Shown here: one piece after another, positions 26,357 through 35,309 of the stretch | How the letters are laid out: each line of letters starts with the position of its first letter | Position numbering within the stretch: position 1 is the first letter of the stretch | Assembly: GCF_027912495.1 (NCBI RefSeq) | Contig: NZ_CP115463.1 | Location: 620,001 to 684,000, forward strand | DNA length: 64,000 bases | DNA from: Caulobacter sp. NIBR1757 | Lineage (GTDB): Bacteria > Pseudomonadota > Alphaproteobacteria > Caulobacterales > Caulobacteraceae | Direction of reading: 5' to 3' | Program-made: the position numbers and the translations under genes | The notes under the pieces: generated by a model | What the model saw: the letters and a program-made list of their open reading frames with translations, nothing else | Databases searched by the model: none | What the model was told of the DNA's origin: nothing

Positions 26357-27988
26357 ATGGCCTATCTGAGGGTCTCGTGGGGGGCACCATTGACCGAAGT
26401 GACCTTAGGCGACCTGTTGACGCCATCCGATCCGCTCGGCCCGGCTCGCCATGAGAGGATACTGAGGCGTGTAGACAACCAAGCCTCAAACCTTCTTCTG
26501 TATAAAACCAATCTGTTTGATGAGATTACGTCTCGCCCTCGTCCGCTCATTATTGGCAGGAGAGGGTCCGGTAAAACGGCTGTCGTTAACGCCCTCCTGG
26601 CGCAATCTGCAGGTAAAAACTATTCGTATGCGGAGAATCCTGGGTATATACAGAACAATAACAATATTATTGTATTCATAAATTCTTGGAGTTATTTTGA
26701 CTCATTAGTCGAGCAGGTTGGACACGACATAGCATTGACTCATGGTCCAGCTGTCGATTGGACTGGCGTTCTGCCCGAAACCAGCGCGCGCGTCTGGAGT
26801 AGGCATATATGGCGAGCGATATTCCAGCGCATATACGACGATTCGCTTAAGGTGGGACAATCAAAGAAGCAAGAATATATAACCGCAGTCAAAAATTACA
26901 TCTCTGGTAGAGATTTCGTTGTCAACGGTACTGATATAACTAATGGTGGGCTTGATAGTGCATCTGGAAAAGTTCGACAAAAAATAATTGAACACCTAGT
27001 TGCTACTAAATCTAAGTGCATTCTCATCATTGATTCTCTTGAGGGGTATCCCGTCCATAGTCCGAGATTCTCAAAGGTGATTTCGGGATTCTTGAGGTTC
27101 ATCAGCGACTTTCAGGACTCCCATCCGAACTGCCGCGTCTACTGTTGCATGCCGGAAGAAATAGAACCGTTCGTTGCTCAGCATTATCCAAATACACATA
27201 AGGACGGTTCTAAAGCAACAAGCATATCTCGTCTTCAATGGAGAACAATGGATCTCCTGAAGATTGTCGCTAAGCGCTACAGAGAATTCTTAAAACTCCA
27301 TCTCTCCCGAGAAGATAGTGATTTTATTGATTCAATACAAGGATTAAACCTAGACAGAAAAGACGACCTGAAATATTTTTTCAGTCAAGTTATCCCGGAA
27401 ACTGTAAGAAACAAATACGGCCAAGAGGAAAATACAATTGCGTACATAATTAGGCATACTCAACTATTGCCGAGGGAATTTTTGTTGATTTTTAGTACGG
27501 CTATATTGATGTCTCATCGAGATATTGGCTCGTGGCGTTATATAGATGAGAAAGCTATTGTGGGTGCTATTGATTTTGTCGAAGAAGATTTATGCAATCA
27601 AATATTAACGCCCTTTAGACCGCTTTACCCTGTCCTGTGCGAGAACGTGAAGAGTGTAGTTGCCCATTTGCCGCCGATATTTCGTGGGCGTGACCTTCAG
27701 TCTTGTAAAAAGCTGGACAACATCACGAAAAGTGAAACGGTAGATTGTTGGAGTACGCTATTTTCGATGGGAATCATAGGGTATTTGGAAGATGAAAGCG
27801 GTCCTAAGCCGGGGTCTATTTATGAGCCGGCGAGATTTTACTATAACTCGGTGAAGAGTATTACGTTTGCTCCCGATAGATTGTACTGTTTTCATCCGAT
27901 CTTTAGCGGAACATGGAATCTCAGAAACCATCCGGAGGCTACAGGAATGAAGTTTGTATATCCCGCTCAGATTTCGTCAGAGCTCTAG
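26357..27988 (+). CDS. Unrecognised P-loop ATPase, AT-rich island (putative defence)
   Basis: 543 residues. Walker A GRRGSGKT at about residues 68-75, with a likely Walker B at ILIIDSLEG (about 220-228), then a long helical region. It recalls STAND/KAP-like or Sll1717-family ATPases, but no family can be named with certainty. The codon use and base composition are strikingly AT-rich compared with the flanking genes. It is followed by a small membrane protein, an arrangement familiar in antiphage systems where an ATPase sensor controls a membrane effector. The start ATG has no strong ribosome site; the island begins about 145 bases after the terminase relic. Confidence 0.6.
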   Translation: MAYLRVSWGAPLTEVTLGDLLTPSDPLGPARHERILRRVDNQASNLLLYKTNLFDEITSRPRPLIIGRRGSGKTAVVNALLAQSAGKNYSYAENPGYIQNNNNIIVFINSWSYFDSLVEQVGHDIALTHGPAVDWTGVLPETSARVWSRHIWRAIFQRIYDDSLKVGQSKKQEYITAVKNYISGRDFVVNGTDITNGGLDSASGKVRQKIIEHLVATKSKCILIIDSLEGYPVHSPRFSKVISGFLRFISDFQDSHPNCRVYCCMPEEIEPFVAQHYPNTHKDGSKATSISRLQWRTMDLLKIVAKRYREFLKLHLSREDSDFIDSIQGLNLDRKDDLKYFFSQVIPETVRNKYGQEENTIAYIIRHTQLLPREFLLIFSTAILMSHRDIGSWRYIDEKAIVGAIDFVEEDLCNQILTPFRPLYPVLCENVKSVVAHLPPIFRGRDLQSCKKLDNITKSETVDCWSTLFSMGIIGYLEDESGPKPGSIYEPARFYYNSVKSITFAPDRLYCFHPIFSGTWNLRNHPEATGMKFVYPAQISSEL

Positions 27989-28008
27989 TTCACCTGGTGC
28001 GGCTGAAT

Positions 28009-28425
28009 ATGAACTTTATAGTCGTTGTTGCATTGGCACTATACGCCACAGCGGCCCTCTTTTTGGCTAAGGGGTTAGGTGACCCTGAAGTGGTGAAGAA
28101 GTCCGGTGCGCTATTGGGTGCAATTGGGGCCCTTTTAACTGTCTTCCAAGCTTTCGTCGAAGAGAACCTTGAGAAGAACGAGGAAGGCGATTCTGATAGC
28201 CGTCCGTCCGGCATTAGCTTGGCGTACGCGGACGTGATCGCTGCAATTAGGCGGAGGAGATCGACCGGGCGTGCCATAAAGCGTTGGACGCTCATTATAG
28301 GGCTCGGATTAACGTTGATGCTGGCCGAGCTTCTCCACGGCTTTGGAGATGACTTTTACGGCCTGCTTTGGCCTGATGCCTCCGACGAAAAAGTGGCACC
28401 TAGGTTCGAAGATGTGGAGAAGTAA
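28009..28425 (+). CDS. Small multi-pass membrane protein, partner of the P-loop ATPase
   Basis: 138 residues. Three likely membrane segments: residues 1-21 (MNFIVVVALALYATAALFLA), a weaker one around 31-50, and WTLIIGLGLTLMLAELLHGF at 104-123. The region between is acidic then Arg-rich. I place the start at the ATG at 28009, 20 bases after the ATPase stop; the open frame extends upstream to an ATG at 27913 overlapping the ATPase, which is possible but less usual. Same AT-rich composition as the ATPase, so the two arrived together. Effector role is an inference. Confidence 0.55.
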   Translation: MNFIVVVALALYATAALFLAKGLGDPEVVKKSGALLGAIGALLTVFQAFVEENLEKNEEGDSDSRPSGISLAYADVIAAIRRRRSTGRAIKRWTLIIGLGLTLMLAELLHGFGDDFYGLLWPDASDEKVAPRFEDVEK

Positions 28426-28501
28426 AGGCCGAGAATGCGGTTCGGGTGTGGAGCTCCACGGACATCAGACAGATTCTGACGTCCATTCCGTCGACCCCGC
28501 C

Positions 28502-29163
28502 ATGGCCAGACTATCCCGCGTCGTCGCCCCGGGCGTTCCGCATCACGTCACCCAGCGCGGCAATCGGTGGGCTTCTTTGGCGACGACGCCGACCGGGCCT
28601 TTCGCGAGCTGCTCGCGGAGGGCTGCCAGGCGGCGAGGGTCGAGATCCTCGCCTACGGCCTGACGCCCAATCCTGTGCATCGGGTGCTGGCGCCGGCCTC
28701 GGAGGGGGGTCAGCGGGTCGCCCTGGCCGAGGCGCACCGGCGCTATTCCCGCAGGATCAATCCGCGCGAGGGCTGGACCGGCCTTCCGTGGCAGGGACGG
28801 TTCGCCTCGGCGCCGATGGACGACCGGCATCTGCTGGCGGCCTGCCGCTATGTCGAGCTCAACCCGGTGAGGGCGCGGCTGGTCGCGGCGCCGCGGGACT
28901 GGGCCTGGTCCAGCGCCCGGGCCCACCTGGGCGGCAAGCCGGACGAGGTCGTGTCGATTGGGCCGATGCTCAGCCGTATGCCCGACTGGAGCGGCGTTCT
29001 GGCGGCCGGCCTGTCGGAGGCCAAGCATCCGGCGCTGCGGTCGGCCGAGCGTACGGGGCGGCCGCTGGGGTCGAAGGCCTTTGTCGCCGAGGTCGACCAG
29101 TGCTCCGGGCGGTCGTTTGAGCTGGGCAAGGCTGGCAGGCCGCGCCGGGACCGCGAGGGGTAG
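28502..29163 (+). pseudogene. REP-associated (RAYT, Y1/IS200-like) transposase, inactivated
   Basis: Reads MARLSRVVAPGVPHHVTQRGN, then a deletion of about 7 bases near 28569 shifts the frame, after which FGDDADRAFRELLAEGCQ through REGWTGLPWQGRFASAPMD and CRYVELNPVRARL continues to a stop. The second transposase copy at 51873 shows the intact segment. The HUH motif that should read HVH (NHVHLV) is NPVHRV here, so the first catalytic histidine is Pro. Both changes mean it cannot be active. GC is high again, marking the right end of the AT-rich island. Confidence 0.85.
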
Positions 29164-29349
29164 GGATGTGGCGCCGACGGGGGGCCGTTCCTGGGACGCC
29201 GGTGGTCATAATCCGCGCATCCAGCAATCCCAGCCGTGCCCAAGGGCACGCTCTCTTGGCCTAGAGCCCTACGAAATGGGTACCGGCATTGGCTTCCCCT
29301 CACTCCGTGTCGCCGGGATGAGCGGAAAAGCTAAGGGCAGCCTGGCCCG

Positions 29350-30654
29350 TCACAGCAGCACAAGCTCGGCCACTTCCGCGATCTCCTCGCCCTCGGCGGC
29401 CATGGCCTCCATGGCTTCGGCGCTTTCCTCCATGGCGGAGTCCGTGCCGGTGGTCGTGGTGGGCGGGGGTTCGGTCAGGGGGGAGGTGGCGGAGGGGGGG
29501 CTCAGGGGGTCGCTGGCGGGCTCGGTGGAGGGCGAGGTCAGGGGGTTGTCCTCGAGCTGCTTCTGCAGCTGTTCGCTCGTCGACTTGCGGTCGCTGGCGG
29601 CTTCGTAGAGCAGGGTGGGATCCGCCGGCTGGACCATGGCCCTGGAGGCTTCCAGGGAATGAAGATCGGCGCCCGCGATGTTCGGCGCCGGGGTGTTGAA
29701 GGTGAAGGGTTCGGTCGGAACGGGAGGCGTCCTGGCGGTGCGTCTCGTGACGCGGGCGAAGACCAGGGCGTGGTCGGTCAGGGGAGCGCCCAGGTTGGCC
29801 GGGCGGGTGATGGCGACAGGATCGGGAGAGGCGATGTCGAACCGTCGGTCGTTCCGGGCCAGAACCCTGTCCCAGCGGGTCGTGCCCAGCTGTTCCGGAT
29901 CGTTCTTGCCGAAGGTGGTGCCGCTCGTCCAGTCCCTGGAAAGGTCTTCGAAATGGGTCGCCGGCATCGCGCCCCGGCGGTTGAGGTCGCCGATCAGAAT
30001 GTCGACCTCCTGGCCCGCGGCGCTGTTGACGATGGTGTCCACCACCTGCTCGACCTTGTCGCTGACGTCCGGGCCGGGGGCGTGAACCGAGGCGATCCGG
30101 AGCTTGCGGCCGGCATGCTTGACCTCGGCGATCGTGCCGTTTCGAAACCACTCCGGCTCACGGTTCAGCGTGCGGAAGTGTTCCTCTTTGGATTGGTAAG
30201 GGTGATCTTTCCGGGGCCGGAAGCGTTTGGCAAGCTCGACCTGCCGCTCGCCAAACCTGCGGGCGGCGTTGGCCTTGTCGTCCTCGATGAACCGGGCGAG
30301 GCCTTCCTGAACATTGAACTTGGACGAGGTGACCTTGGTCCCCCGGCTCATGACAATGATCGATTCCTGGGTGTGGGCGCTGCCATCCGTGTTCTGACTG
30401 GTCACGGAGATTCGCTTGCCCGTCGCCTTATGGTACTGCCGCTTGATGGTGCGGCAGATCCTGGCGACATTGTCGTCGACGCCGACGATTTCCAGCAGGA
30501 AGCCGACGAAGGGCGTGTCGGCCCCCTGAGGGCCCTTGTCGACCACGCCGCTGATGCCATCGACCACGCGCTTGACGGTATCCGCGGTCGAGGTCATCCC
30601 GCCATAGCTCTTCTTCCGGAGGTTCCAGGAGAAGACGGTCAGGTCGTCGTCCAT
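29350..30654 (-). CDS. Endonuclease/exonuclease/phosphatase (EEP, DNase I-like) domain protein
   Basis: 434 residues. The EEP active-site landmarks are all present: FSWNLRK, the metal Glu in FLLEIVG, SVHAPG with His, GDLNRRG with Asp and Asn, and LTDHALV with the final Asp-His. It should hydrolyse phosphodiester bonds in DNA, RNA, nucleotides or lipids. The last 120 residues are low-complexity, rich in Ser, Pro, Thr and Glu, ending in an acidic helix. No signal peptide. It is third in an operon behind a tail-collar protein and a large unknown protein; start at 30654 (26 bases after the preceding stop). Confidence 0.75.
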   Translation of the reverse strand: MDDDLTVFSWNLRKKSYGGMTSTADTVKRVVDGISGVVDKGPQGADTPFVGFLLEIVGVDDNVARICRTIKRQYHKATGKRISVTSQNTDGSAHTQESIIVMSRGTKVTSSKFNVQEGLARFIEDDKANAARRFGERQVELAKRFRPRKDHPYQSKEEHFRTLNREPEWFRNGTIAEVKHAGRKLRIASVHAPGPDVSDKVEQVVDTIVNSAAGQEVDILIGDLNRRGAMPATHFEDLSRDWTSGTTFGKNDPEQLGTTRWDRVLARNDRRFDIASPDPVAITRPANLGAPLTDHALVFARVTRRTARTPPVPTEPFTFNTPAPNIAGADLHSLEASRAMVQPADPTLLYEAASDRKSTSEQLQKQLEDNPLTSPSTEPASDPLSPPSATSPLTEPPPTTTTGTDSAMEESAEAMEAMAAEGEEIAEVAELVLL

Positions 30655-30680
30655 GCCGGGCGCCTGCTCTCCTGGCCGCG

Positions 30681-32153
30681 TCAGCCGACCGCCGCGGCCA
30701 GCAGGGTGTAGGTGGTCCCGGTCGCCGGCGAGGTGATCGTCACCGTGATGGTGTTGAGCCCGAACTGCAGGAAGTCGCAGTAGTCGACCGAGGTGAAGTC
30801 CTTGGCCCGCAGCGGCACCACCAGGACGTTGTCGGCCCCCATGCCGCCCTCCGGCGCGGTGATCGTCCGCACCGGCAGGGGCGTGCCGTTGATGGTGATG
30901 GTCATCTGGCAGGAGCCGCCCGTGGTCACCCAGTGCTTGAGCGACAGGTTCACATCGCGGGTGGTGTCGAGCATCTTGAAGTAGATGGTCAGCGCCACGT
31001 CGCCGGCCGAGAAGTCGGTGCTGGTGACGCCGTTGAAGCCCGTGCCGCGGATCAGCATCAGGTTGGTGTCGGCGGTGATGGCGAAGGCGCCGCCGCTGGA
31101 GGTGGGCGCGACGTCGAACTGGTTGGCGACGAAGCCGATCAGGCCGGCGCCCGTGCCGACGCCGATCGGGTCGAGCGCCATGACCGGCAGGTCGAAGGTC
31201 GGCGAGCTGTAGTCGCAGGGCTCGTAGGTGTCGATGCTCGCCGTCAGCACGCTGTCGGCGGCCGAATGGGTGGCCACGCACAGCGTCAGGGCATGGCTGA
31301 AGCCGATGTCGATGCCCTGGGCCAGGCCGGGCTTGGGGGTGATCAGCCAGGCGGCCTTGGAGACGAAGTCGACGCCGAACAGCGACAGTTCCGAGGGCGG
31401 ATAGACCTGCACCCCGTCAAACAGCCGCGCCTGGACATAGTCCGGCAGGACGATGTCGTTGCTGGAATCCTCGTTGCGGAACTGGATGACGTTCCAGGGA
31501 TACTCCTGGCCATAGATCCAGGTCGGGATGGTGGCGGTGGAATCGAGCTGGGCATAGGCGCCCCAGTCCTTGAGCGCCATGGAACTGGCGTTGGAATACT
31601 GGGAGCCGCTGTCGGTCGACCGGCCCGAGCTGCTGCCGCGTGATTTCTCGCTGGTGCTGGAGTGGGAGGCGGACCCGCCGATGTCGCCGGTGGCCGAGTC
31701 GCCGAAGAAGCCCAGCGAGACGGAGGCGCCGAAGGTGTTGGTCTGGGCGGTCGAGGAGCCGGACGAATACTGCTGGGAATTGGAGACGCTGCTGGAGTCG
31801 GAGTCGTTCTGGCTGGTGGTCACCGAGGTGTTCATCGTCTTGGGCGAATAGTCGATGAGGGTGGCGCTGCGGATCACCGAATCCGGATCGGCGATGGCGA
31901 TCCGGTTGGTGAACAGGGCCGGATAGCTGCTGAAGCTGGTGACCTCGCCGCCGACCGGCTGGAAGGCGTCGGCGTTGGGCAGGATGACCCGCTGGGTGCA
32001 GGTCACCACGAAGGACTGGACCTCCGCCAGGTTGCGGGTGTCGACGTACTTCTGGACCTCGTACTGAATGATGGAGCGTCCGATGGTGACGCCGGTGGAG
32101 ATCAGGACGATGTTCTCGGACTGGGTGTAGAGGTCCTTGTCCTTGATGATCAT
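30681..32153 (-). CDS. Unrecognised 490-residue protein with Ser-rich centre
   Basis: I do not recognise this family. Residues 1-105 are beta-rich (MIIKDKDLYTQSENIVLISTG) without a signal peptide, 110-195 are a Ser/Gly/Asn-rich spacer of low complexity, and 210-490 look like beta-sandwich strands, including an IRGTGFNG segment reminiscent of IPT/Ig-like or bacterial beta-domain folds. Few cysteines. It lies 9 bases after the collar gene stop and 26 bases before the EEP gene, all on the same strand, so the three are likely one transcript. Confidence 0.5.
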   Translation of the reverse strand: MIIKDKDLYTQSENIVLISTGVTIGRSIIQYEVQKYVDTRNLAEVQSFVVTCTQRVILPNADAFQPVGGEVTSFSSYPALFTNRIAIADPDSVIRSATLIDYSPKTMNTSVTTSQNDSDSSSVSNSQQYSSGSSTAQTNTFGASVSLGFFGDSATGDIGGSASHSSTSEKSRGSSSGRSTDSGSQYSNASSMALKDWGAYAQLDSTATIPTWIYGQEYPWNVIQFRNEDSSNDIVLPDYVQARLFDGVQVYPPSELSLFGVDFVSKAAWLITPKPGLAQGIDIGFSHALTLCVATHSAADSVLTASIDTYEPCDYSSPTFDLPVMALDPIGVGTGAGLIGFVANQFDVAPTSSGGAFAITADTNLMLIRGTGFNGVTSTDFSAGDVALTIYFKMLDTTRDVNLSLKHWVTTGGSCQMTITINGTPLPVRTITAPEGGMGADNVLVVPLRAKDFTSVDYCDFLQFGLNTITVTITSPATGTTYTLLAAAVG

Positions 32154-32162
32154 GGCCGGCCC

Positions 32163-32648
32163 TCAGTACTGGATGATGTAGTAGAGGTAGGCGTTGATCG
32201 GCCGGGTCTCGCTGCTGACCGAGTAGGTGGAGGAGTCCGCCACATCGGAGGTCGCGTCGGTGTTGATATAGTCGTGGCCGTTCTTGATGCCGCCGCTGTC
32301 GGGAATGTTGCTCTGGCCCTCCACCTCGTAATAGCCGTGGTCGTGGTTCTGGAAGGCGTGCGACTGCACCGAGCCGACGGTGGATGAAAGAACCGACGGG
32401 TCCTGCATGTCCGTGCGCGTGGCGACGTCGGGATCGCGCCCGGCCCCGTCATCGACGCCGCGCACGAACCGGCCGCGCAGGTCGGGCAGGTAGAACTCGC
32501 CCTCCGGCGGGTTGGCCCCGTAGAGGTTCTGCACCGCCGTATAGAGGTTCGCGTACTGGGTCTGCGAGACGGCCGTGCCGTCGCAGAGCAGCCAGCCAGC
32601 CGGAATCTGGTCCGCCAGACCGCCCCACATCATGATCATGCCCGCCAT
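32163..32648 (-). CDS. Phage tail-collar domain protein (microcystin-dependent-protein-like)
   Basis: 161 residues. Typical collar signature: WGGLADQIPAGWLLCDGTAVSQ, then YLPDLRGRFVRGVDDG and a C-terminal QNHDHGYYE histidine cluster and INAYLYYIIQY. Such collar/MdpB proteins occur on phage tail fibres and also in stand-alone bacterial operons. No baseplate, tube or capsid gene is near, so this is not an ordinary prophage. It is first gene of the operon with the unknown protein and the EEP nuclease. Preceded by about 146 bases with no gene. Confidence 0.8.
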   Translation of the reverse strand: MAGMIMMWGGLADQIPAGWLLCDGTAVSQTQYANLYTAVQNLYGANPPEGEFYLPDLRGRFVRGVDDGAGRDPDVATRTDMQDPSVLSSTVGSVQSHAFQNHDHGYYEVEGQSNIPDSGGIKNGHDYINTDATSDVADSSTYSVSSETRPINAYLYYIIQY

Positions 32649-32794
32649 CGATCAAACCCTCCCTTCGCTATGTCGGCATAGCGACCGAAGCGGGAAAATT
32701 TGTCAACCGGGAGTCGCCGATTCCTAAATACAATCTGAACGATTCTTTTCGAACGCGTCAGAGCCGGCCGCCGACAGGGTCTCGCGAGCCGGCG

Positions 32795-33178
32795 TCAGCC
32801 GCTCGCGCCCTGCAGGCGGATGAGGCTGGCGACCTGGAGTTCCAGGCGTTTGACCTCGCGGACGATGGTGTTCTTCTGCATCTCCATGAAGAACCACAGC
32901 TTGATCATCACCAGGCCCAGCATGGCGACGGCGGCCAGCGCGCCCCAGAGCAGCATCTGGCGTTGATCGGCGGCGCCGACGAAGCGCCAGCCGGCCCAGG
33001 CGGCGACGGCGAACAGGCCGAAGCCGCCGGCCCAGCCGACCAGCCGGACCCAGACCTGCTGGTCCTCGAAGGCGCGCAGGGCCTGTCTGATGATCGGTTC
33101 CTCGCCGCCGAGGTCGGCCAGGGCGCGGAGCTCTTCGGGCGACAGGGCGCGGCGCAGGGCCTCGTCAATGGGGGTCAT
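32795..33178 (-). CDS. DUF6768-like small membrane protein, ECF sigma partner
   Basis: 127 residues. Acidic N-terminal helix (IDEALRRALSPEELRALADLG), two membrane segments around residues 44-62 and 75-95, then a basic/coiled C-terminus MQKNTIVREVKRLELQVASLIRLQ. It begins inside the 3' end of the ECF sigma gene (14-base overlap). It resembles the DUF6768 proteins that accompany ECF sigma factors in Caulobacterales and may act as the membrane anti-sigma; that role is inferred from position and topology. Start at the internal ATG supported by the overlap. Confidence 0.7.
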   Translation of the reverse strand: MTPIDEALRRALSPEELRALADLGGEEPIIRQALRAFEDQQVWVRLVGWAGGFGLFAVAAWAGWRFVGAADQRQMLLWGALAAVAMLGLVMIKLWFFMEMQKNTIVREVKRLELQVASLIRLQGASG

Positions 33179-33725
33179 GGTCTTCTCCTTCCAGATGCAG
33201 TTTGAGACGCCGGCGGGCGGCATGAAGCCTGGACTTCACCGTGCCGGCGGGGAGGTTGAACGCGACGGCGAGGTCCTCGACCGGGAGGCCCTCGCCATAG
33301 TGGAGGCTGACCAGCAGCCGTTGGTCCGGGGCCAGTCCGGCCAGGGCGGCCGTCAGGTCGAGGACGCGGTCGGGATCGCCGGGCGCGAGGCCGTCCTCGA
33401 CCTGGCGCAGCGCGGACACCGAGCGAACGAGGGCGCGGCGGCCCTGGCGGCGGCGGATCTCGTCGGCGCAGCGCCGGCTGGCGATGGCGTAGGCCCAGCC
33501 GGGAAAGCGGGCCGGGTCCCGCAGGCGGCGAAGGCCCCTGGCGATCGCCAGCCAGGCGTCCTGGACGGCGTCGGTCGCCGCGTCGCTGTCCAGCAGGACG
33601 CGCTGGGCGTGGCGGCGCAGGCGCGGGGTCCACAGGACGACCAGCCGGCGGAAGGCCTCGCGCGATCCGCCCTGGGCGGCGATGACGAGATACTCGTCGA
33701 GAACAGCTTCGGCGCGTCGATCCAT
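33165..33725 (-). CDS. ECF-type RNA polymerase sigma factor
   Basis: 186 residues. Region 2 with the FPGWAYAIASRRCADEIRR core, then region 4 EDLAVAFNLPAGTVKSRLHAARRRL, are typical of ECF sigma factors of the SigZ/RpoE-like kind. It directs RNA polymerase to a small regulon. The gene overlaps the membrane protein by 14 bases, the usual arrangement for a sigma/anti-sigma pair. A much longer open frame continues upstream on the same strand but is a shadow of nhaA and the MoxR gene on the plus strand; the start is the ATG at 33725. Confidence 0.9.
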   Translation of the reverse strand: MDRRAEAVLDEYLVIAAQGGSREAFRRLVVLWTPRLRRHAQRVLLDSDAATDAVQDAWLAIARGLRRLRDPARFPGWAYAIASRRCADEIRRRQGRRALVRSVSALRQVEDGLAPGDPDRVLDLTAALAGLAPDQRLLVSLHYGEGLPVEDLAVAFNLPAGTVKSRLHAARRRLKLHLEGEDHDPH

Positions 33726-33941
33726 GGCCCCACCTTCAGCCCTATAGTCGCGGGGCGGAGGCATCCGGTTCGCGGCGTCGCGCAAAAAATCGGCGGGTAA
33801 CGACGCGGGCCCGGCCCGAGGCAAGGAAACTGCTCCCGGCCGGCGGGCGGGGCCAGCGAAACCGGCGGGGCGGTCCGATTTCGCGCCGGTTCCGACCGGT
33901 TCTGGTTGGATCGCCGGGCCGGGGCCGCTATTCCCTCTCTC

Positions 33942-35198
33942 ATGACCCATCATCGGCCCAATCGACCGCTGTCGGCGCTGCGCGACTTCCTGGCCCATGA
34001 AGCCTCGGGCGGCTACGTCCTGATGGTCGCCGCCGCCCTGGCGCTGGTGGTGGCCAATTCGCCGCTGGCGGGGGCCTATTTCGGGACCCTGAAGCTGGAG
34101 CTCGGCGGCCATCTGGGGCCCATCCACCTGCGCGAGACGGTGCTGCACTGGATCAACGACGGGCTGATGGCGCTGTTTTTCCTGCTGGTCGGGCTGGAGA
34201 TCAAGCGGGAGGTGCTGGACGGCCAGCTGTCGCGGCCCTCGCAGATCGTGCTGCCGGCCGTGGCCGCTTTTGGCGGCGTGGTCGTGCCCGCCCTGATCTT
34301 CCTGGGGTTCAATATCGCCGATCCCGCCACCCGGGCCGGCTGGGCCATTCCGTCGGCGACCGACATCGCCTTTGCGCTCGGCGTGCTGGCGCTGATGGGC
34401 AGCCGGGCGCCGACCTCGCTGAAGATCTTCCTGACCGCCATCGCCATCATCGACGATCTGGCCGCCATCATTATCATCGCCCTGTTCTACACCGCCGAGC
34501 TGCACCTGGTCCCGCTGGCGGCGGCGGGGGGGCTGTTGCTGGCCCTGCTGGCCCTGAACCGGTTCAAGGTGCGGGCCCTGTGGCCGTATCTGATCGTCGG
34601 GCTGGCGCTCTGGTACTGCGTGCTGGAGTCCGGCATCCACGCGACCCTGGCCGGGGTGGCCTTGGCCATGTTCATCCCCCTGCGCCGCAGCCCCGGCCGG
34701 CCGGACGCCCACGACTCGCCCCTGCACCGGCTCGAGCACGCCCTGCACAAGCCGGTGGCCTTCGTGGTCGTGCCGCTGTTCGGCTTCGCCAACGCCGGGC
34801 TGTCGTTCGCCGGCATCACGATGGCGGCGGTGATCGCGCCGCTGCCGCTGGGGGTGGCCCTGGGGCTGTTCCTCGGCAAGCAGCTGGGGGTGTTCTTCAC
34901 GGCCCTGGCGCTGATCAAGCTGAAGCTGGCCGACATGCCGCGCGACGCCGGCTGGAAGCAGCTCTATGGCGTCAGCCTGCTGTGCGGCATCGGCTTCACC
35001 ATGAGCCTGTTCATCGGCAACCTGGCCTTCACCGATCCCCTGCTGATCGACGAGACCAAGATCGGCGTCCTGGCCGGCTCGATCCTGTCGGCCCTGGTCG
35101 GCATGGCGGTCCTGGCCAGCGGCCGCCCGCCGGCCCCGGAGCGGCAGGCGGAGGACGAGGCGCGGTTGCCGGACCGGGACGGGGCGGGGGAGTCCTAG
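33942..35198 (+). CDS. nhaA: Na+/H+ antiporter NhaA
   Basis: 418 residues, about 12 membrane segments. Recognisable NhaA blocks: [33 protein letters not shown], and [15 protein letters not shown] with the two ion-binding aspartates in IDD. It exchanges external H+ for cytosolic Na+ or Li+ and supports pH and salt tolerance. Start at the ATG at 33942, whose ribosome site is weak; an in-frame start 12 codons earlier is possible. Lies divergent from the ECF sigma gene, with a 216-base intergenic region between. Confidence 0.95.
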   Translation: MTHHRPNRPLSALRDFLAHEASGGYVLMVAAALALVVANSPLAGAYFGTLKLELGGHLGPIHLRETVLHWINDGLMALFFLLVGLEIKREVLDGQLSRPSQIVLPAVAAFGGVVVPALIFLGFNIADPATRAGWAIPSATDIAFALGVLALMGSRAPTSLKIFLTAIAIIDDLAAIIIIALFYTAELHLVPLAAAGGLLLALLALNRFKVRALWPYLIVGLALWYCVLESGIHATLAGVALAMFIPLRRSPGRPDAHDSPLHRLEHALHKPVAFVVVPLFGFANAGLSFAGITMAAVIAPLPLGVALGLFLGKQLGVFFTALALIKLKLADMPRDAGWKQLYGVSLLCGIGFTMSLFIGNLAFTDPLLIDETKIGVLAGSILSALVGMAVLASGRPPAPERQAEDEARLPDRDGAGES

Positions 35199-35309
35199 CC
35201 GCTCGCCGGCGCCGCATCCCCGGCTTGAAATTGCGCCCCCCGCGTTCCAGAACGGTCGCCAGTACTTTTGCAGGCCGGCGTCGGGAACGGGGTCCGGGTG
35301 GGGGACCTG

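Noticed and set aside
32163..32648. Tail-collar gene as evidence of a prophage
   Set aside because: Neighbours are not phage structural genes and composition equals the backbone.
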